Assembly (NCBI RefSeq): GCF_000966195.1
Contig: NZ_LAHL01000037.1
Location: 1 to 33,335, forward strand
Length of the DNA stretch: 33,335 bases
Source of the DNA: Domibacillus robiginosus
GTDB lineage: Bacteria; Bacillota; Bacilli; Bacillales; Domibacillaceae
Direction of reading: 5' to 3'
The position numbers were made by a program, and so were the translations under genes. The notes beneath the pieces were generated by a model. It had not been told where the DNA came from. It worked only from the letters and a program-made list of their open reading frames with translations, and did not search any database. Positions 31,513 through 33,335 of the stretch are shown here, in pieces (position 1 is the first letter of the stretch; each line of letters begins with the position of its first letter).

Positions 31513-32841
31513 TTATACAAATATGCTTACGAGCAGAACACCAGCAAACGCAACAAAAGAAAGAAGAGTTTCAAGCACTGTCCAGGTTTTAAATGTTTCT
31601 TCAACTGTTAAGCCTAAATATTCTTTTACCATCCAAAATCCTGCATCATTTACATGTGAGAACATCAGTGATCCGGCTCCTGTTGCAATCACAAGCAATT
31701 CAAGATTTACATCTGGCATCCCTGCAATGATAGGTGAAACAATACCAGCTGCTGTTGTAAGAGCTACTGTAGCAGAACCAGTCGCGATGCGGATCAAACC
31801 GGCAATCATAAATGCGAGTAAAAGCGGTGACAGGGATAATCCTTCTGACATTGTTCCAATCGTTGCTCCAACTCCGCTGTCAATCAGTACTTGCTTAAAC
31901 GCTCCTCCGGCTCCGATAATTAACAAAATTGAACCAACTGGTACAATACATTCTTCTGTAAACTTTTTAATTGTATCCCGATCCATTCCCTGACGAAAGC
32001 CGAGGAAATAGTAAGCCGAGAAACAAGCTAGTAAAAGAGCTACAAGCGGACTGCCGATAAAAGCTAAAATTTGTTCGGCTTGATCAGGCAGGCCAACATA
32101 AGGTGCTGCTGTCCCAATGATCATCAAAATAACGGGCAGTAAAATAGATAGGAATGAGATACCTACACCAGGAAGAGAAGCCGGATCTTTTTGCTCTATC
32201 GTCACTAAGTTCGGCTCTCCTTTTGGAATAACCCGCTTATAAATGAACTTTGCAAACAAAGGACCGCTGATAATACCGGCTGGCAGAGCAATAATTAAGG
32301 AATACAAAAGTACTTTTCCTAAATCAGCGCCGTAAATGCCAATTGCTGCAATTGCGCCAGGATGCGGAGGTACGAGGCCGTGTACAACGGAAAGACCAGC
32401 GATTCCAGGCAAAGCAATTAATAAAATATTTTTCTTTGTCGCTTTTTGAATTGAAATCACAAGCGGCAGTAAAATTAAAATACCGACTTCAAAAAAGACC
32501 GGAATTCCAATAATAAATCCTGAGAAAAACATTGCCCACGGAAGTTTTTTCTCACCGAAAACCTTTACAAAATAGTTTGCAATCTGCAGTCCGGCACCGG
32601 ATTCAGAAAGCATTTTCCCTAAAATTGTACCAAGAGCTAAAATACCAACTAAATGCCCCAGTACGCCTCCGACTCCTGTCTCATAAGCGCTTACAATTTT
32701 GTCCCAGGATAAACCGGAAAAAACAGCTAAAAACAAACTGGCTACGGTTAAACTAATAAATGCATGCCACTTAAACCAAGAAACGCCGATGATGACGAGA
32801 ACAATTGATAGCAGCGTTATAATTAATAAATAAGCGTCCAT
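31513..32841 (-). CDS. gntP: Gluconate:proton symporter GntP
   Basis: A 442-aa permease with 12-14 spans importing D-gluconate. Family segments: VGGVLGHLVGILALGTILGKMLSESGAG (around residue 58-85), FFSGFIIGIPVFFEVGILILLPL, VVHGLVPPHPGAIAAIG, GAGGAFKQVLIDSGVG, IRIATGSATVALTTAAGI and SHVNDAGFWMVKEY. ATG 32841 (MDAYLLIITLLS) is chosen for the AAGGGTGG site before it; the frame opens 19 codons earlier without one. The promoter TTGATT-17-TATAAT carries an RpiR-like element inside its spacer and a cre at about +6, so uptake looks induced by gluconate and repressed by glucose. Confidence 0.95.
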   Translation of the reverse strand: MDAYLLIITLLSIVLVIIGVSWFKWHAFISLTVASLFLAVFSGLSWDKIVSAYETGVGGVLGHLVGILALGTILGKMLSESGAGLQIANYFVKVFGEKKLPWAMFFSGFIIGIPVFFEVGILILLPLVISIQKATKKNILLIALPGIAGLSVVHGLVPPHPGAIAAIGIYGADLGKVLLYSLIIALPAGIISGPLFAKFIYKRVIPKGEPNLVTIEQKDPASLPGVGISFLSILLPVILMIIGTAAPYVGLPDQAEQILAFIGSPLVALLLACFSAYYFLGFRQGMDRDTIKKFTEECIVPVGSILLIIGAGGAFKQVLIDSGVGATIGTMSEGLSLSPLLLAFMIAGLIRIATGSATVALTTAAGIVSPIIAGMPDVNLELLVIATGAGSLMFSHVNDAGFWMVKEYLGLTVEETFKTWTVLETLLSFVAFAGVLLVSIFV

Positions 32842-32883
32842 TGAACTACCACCCTTATACTGTATTATAGCTTCAATTGATAA

Positions 32884-32897
32884 TGTAAGCATTTCCA
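32884..32897 (+). promoter_or_regulatory. cre-like site before gntP
   Basis: TGTAAGCATTTCCA matches the CcpA consensus at 12 of 14 positions and lies just downstream of the predicted gntP transcription start, a typical roadblock position. Confidence 0.65.
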
Positions 32898-32909
32898 ACT
32901 GTTGAACCT

Positions 32910-32938
32910 ATTATACGAAAAAATATTTCTTAAATCAA
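32910..32938 (-). promoter_or_regulatory. Sigma-A promoter of gntP
   Basis: Minus-strand TTGATT (32933-32938) and a perfect TATAAT (32910-32915) with a 17-bp spacer, about 70 nt before the start codon. Confidence 0.82.
32917..32931 (+). promoter_or_regulatory. Candidate RpiR operator, proximal, inside the gntP promoter
   Basis: GAAAAAATATTTCTT (GAAA-N5-TTTC dyad) sits inside the spacer between the -35 and -10 hexamers. The same 14-mer occurs at the rpiR promoter. Confidence 0.6.
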
Positions 32939-32949
32939 TACTATTTTTA

Positions 32950-32964
32950 GAAAAAATATTTATT
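32950..32964 (+). promoter_or_regulatory. Candidate RpiR operator, distal
   Basis: GAAAAAATATTTATT differs from the proximal element by one base and is offset by 33 bp, about three helical turns, in the same orientation. Confidence 0.5.
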
Positions 32965-33148
32965 TATTTTTCAGTAAATCGACAAAATAATGAAAACACA
33001 ATCATTTTTTTTCTTTTTCATAAAAGACTGAATCAAATACTATTAATTTTAATTAATCTCATTTAAACTTTTACTATTCTTAATGACAATTAACTTCACT
33101 AACTACATTCGTCTACCTCCAACTATAGAAATTCATTAAAAGACATAT

Positions 33149-33335
33149 CTAACGATTCATGAAAAAGAAGGCTCTTTTCGTAACTTTCGAAAAACAAGTT
33201 TCTCGAACTTCATTAGCCATCTTAAAAATGTCTGCTTTAGATATTGGAAATAAATCTTGTTGAACTACCTTGAACACCTCCATCTGTTCTGTTTTTGATA
33301 AGGAATGAAAGCCAGGTGTAACTGTCAAGTGAAAC
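33149..33335 (-). CDS. Partial open reading frame running off the window edge
   Basis: A minus-strand frame is open from the edge for 61 codons to TAG at 33149. It reads FHLTVTPGFHSLSKTEQMEV, then KVVQQDLFPISKADIFKMAN and EVRETCFSKVTKRAFF. The composition is protein-like, but the family is not recognised. If real, this is the C-terminal end of a gene starting outside. The plus frames here are shorter. The AT-rich 32965-33148 stretch between it and the gntP control region shows nothing else. Confidence 0.4.
   Translation of the reverse strand, partial: FHLTVTPGFHSLSKTEQMEVFKVVQQDLFPISKADIFKMANEVRETCFSKVTKRAFFFMNR

Noticed and set aside
33149-33335. Edge ORF considered as a transposase end
   Set aside because: No DDE or other transposase motif is visible in the 61 residues available, and no terminal inverted repeat was found.

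Overview
This is a Gram-positive, Bacillus-like (Bacillaceae) chromosomal segment. The evidence is the strong AGGAGG-type ribosome binding sites, frequent GTG/TTG starts, sigma-A promoters, cre-like sites, and gene pairs that match Bacillus subtilis loci in content and order (gudD-GntR-garD, bmr-bmrR, lmrA-lmrB, citS-citT-citM, gntK/gntP/gndA). No rRNA, tRNA, CRISPR array or complete insertion sequence was found.

Layout. 1-5.1 kb: hexarate catabolism, with the 3' part of glucarate dehydratase (gudD), a FadR-type GntR regulator, an unassigned polytopic transporter and galactarate dehydratase (garD) behind its own promoter and operator-like palindrome. 5.1-7.0 kb: a gene-poor stretch with a possible small minus-strand ORF, azoreductase and a frameshifted gene remnant. 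7.0-9.0 kb: a lipoprotein alpha-carbonic anhydrase, a 49-aa small protein and an SDR oxidoreductase. 9.1-12.8 kb: a TRAP-TAXI solute transporter (fused permease, binding lipoprotein) with a DUF1850 partner. 13.0-15.2 kb: the bmr-bmrR multidrug efflux pair with a 19-bp-spacer MerR-type promoter. 15.2-16.3 kb: an orphan DRE-TIM aldolase-like enzyme with a tandem repeat in its leader. 16.4-16.9 kb: a pseudogene with five in-frame stops. 17.0-19.1 kb: lmrA-lmrB, with a TetR palindrome over the promoter. 19.2-23.0 kb: citST-citM citrate sensing and uptake. 23.4-25.1 kb: gluconokinase. 25.1-28.5 kb: an export-linked oxidase module (Tat-signal flavin amine/amino-acid oxidase, Sec-signal RidA, TatA, TatC). 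28.6-32.9 kb: NAD-type 6-phosphogluconate dehydrogenase, an RpiR regulator, a tandem ClpX-type zinc-finger protein and the GntP gluconate permease. The right edge carries an open partial reading frame.

How it works together. Much of the window is uptake and breakdown of organic and sugar acids: glucarate/galactarate, citrate, gluconate and an unknown TRAP substrate. Two drug-efflux pairs are interspersed. The gluconate genes (gntP uptake, gntK phosphorylation, gndA oxidation, RpiR control) appear to share a 15-nt AT-rich element near their promoters.

The most interesting block is the four-gene minus-strand unit at 25.15-28.40 kb. A folded flavoenzyme that should make reactive imines, an unusually exported imine deaminase (RidA) and the Tat machinery needed for export are encoded together, inserted between gntK and the rest of the gluconate genes. 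I read it as a self-contained extracytoplasmic oxidative-deamination system; this is inference from domains and gene order.
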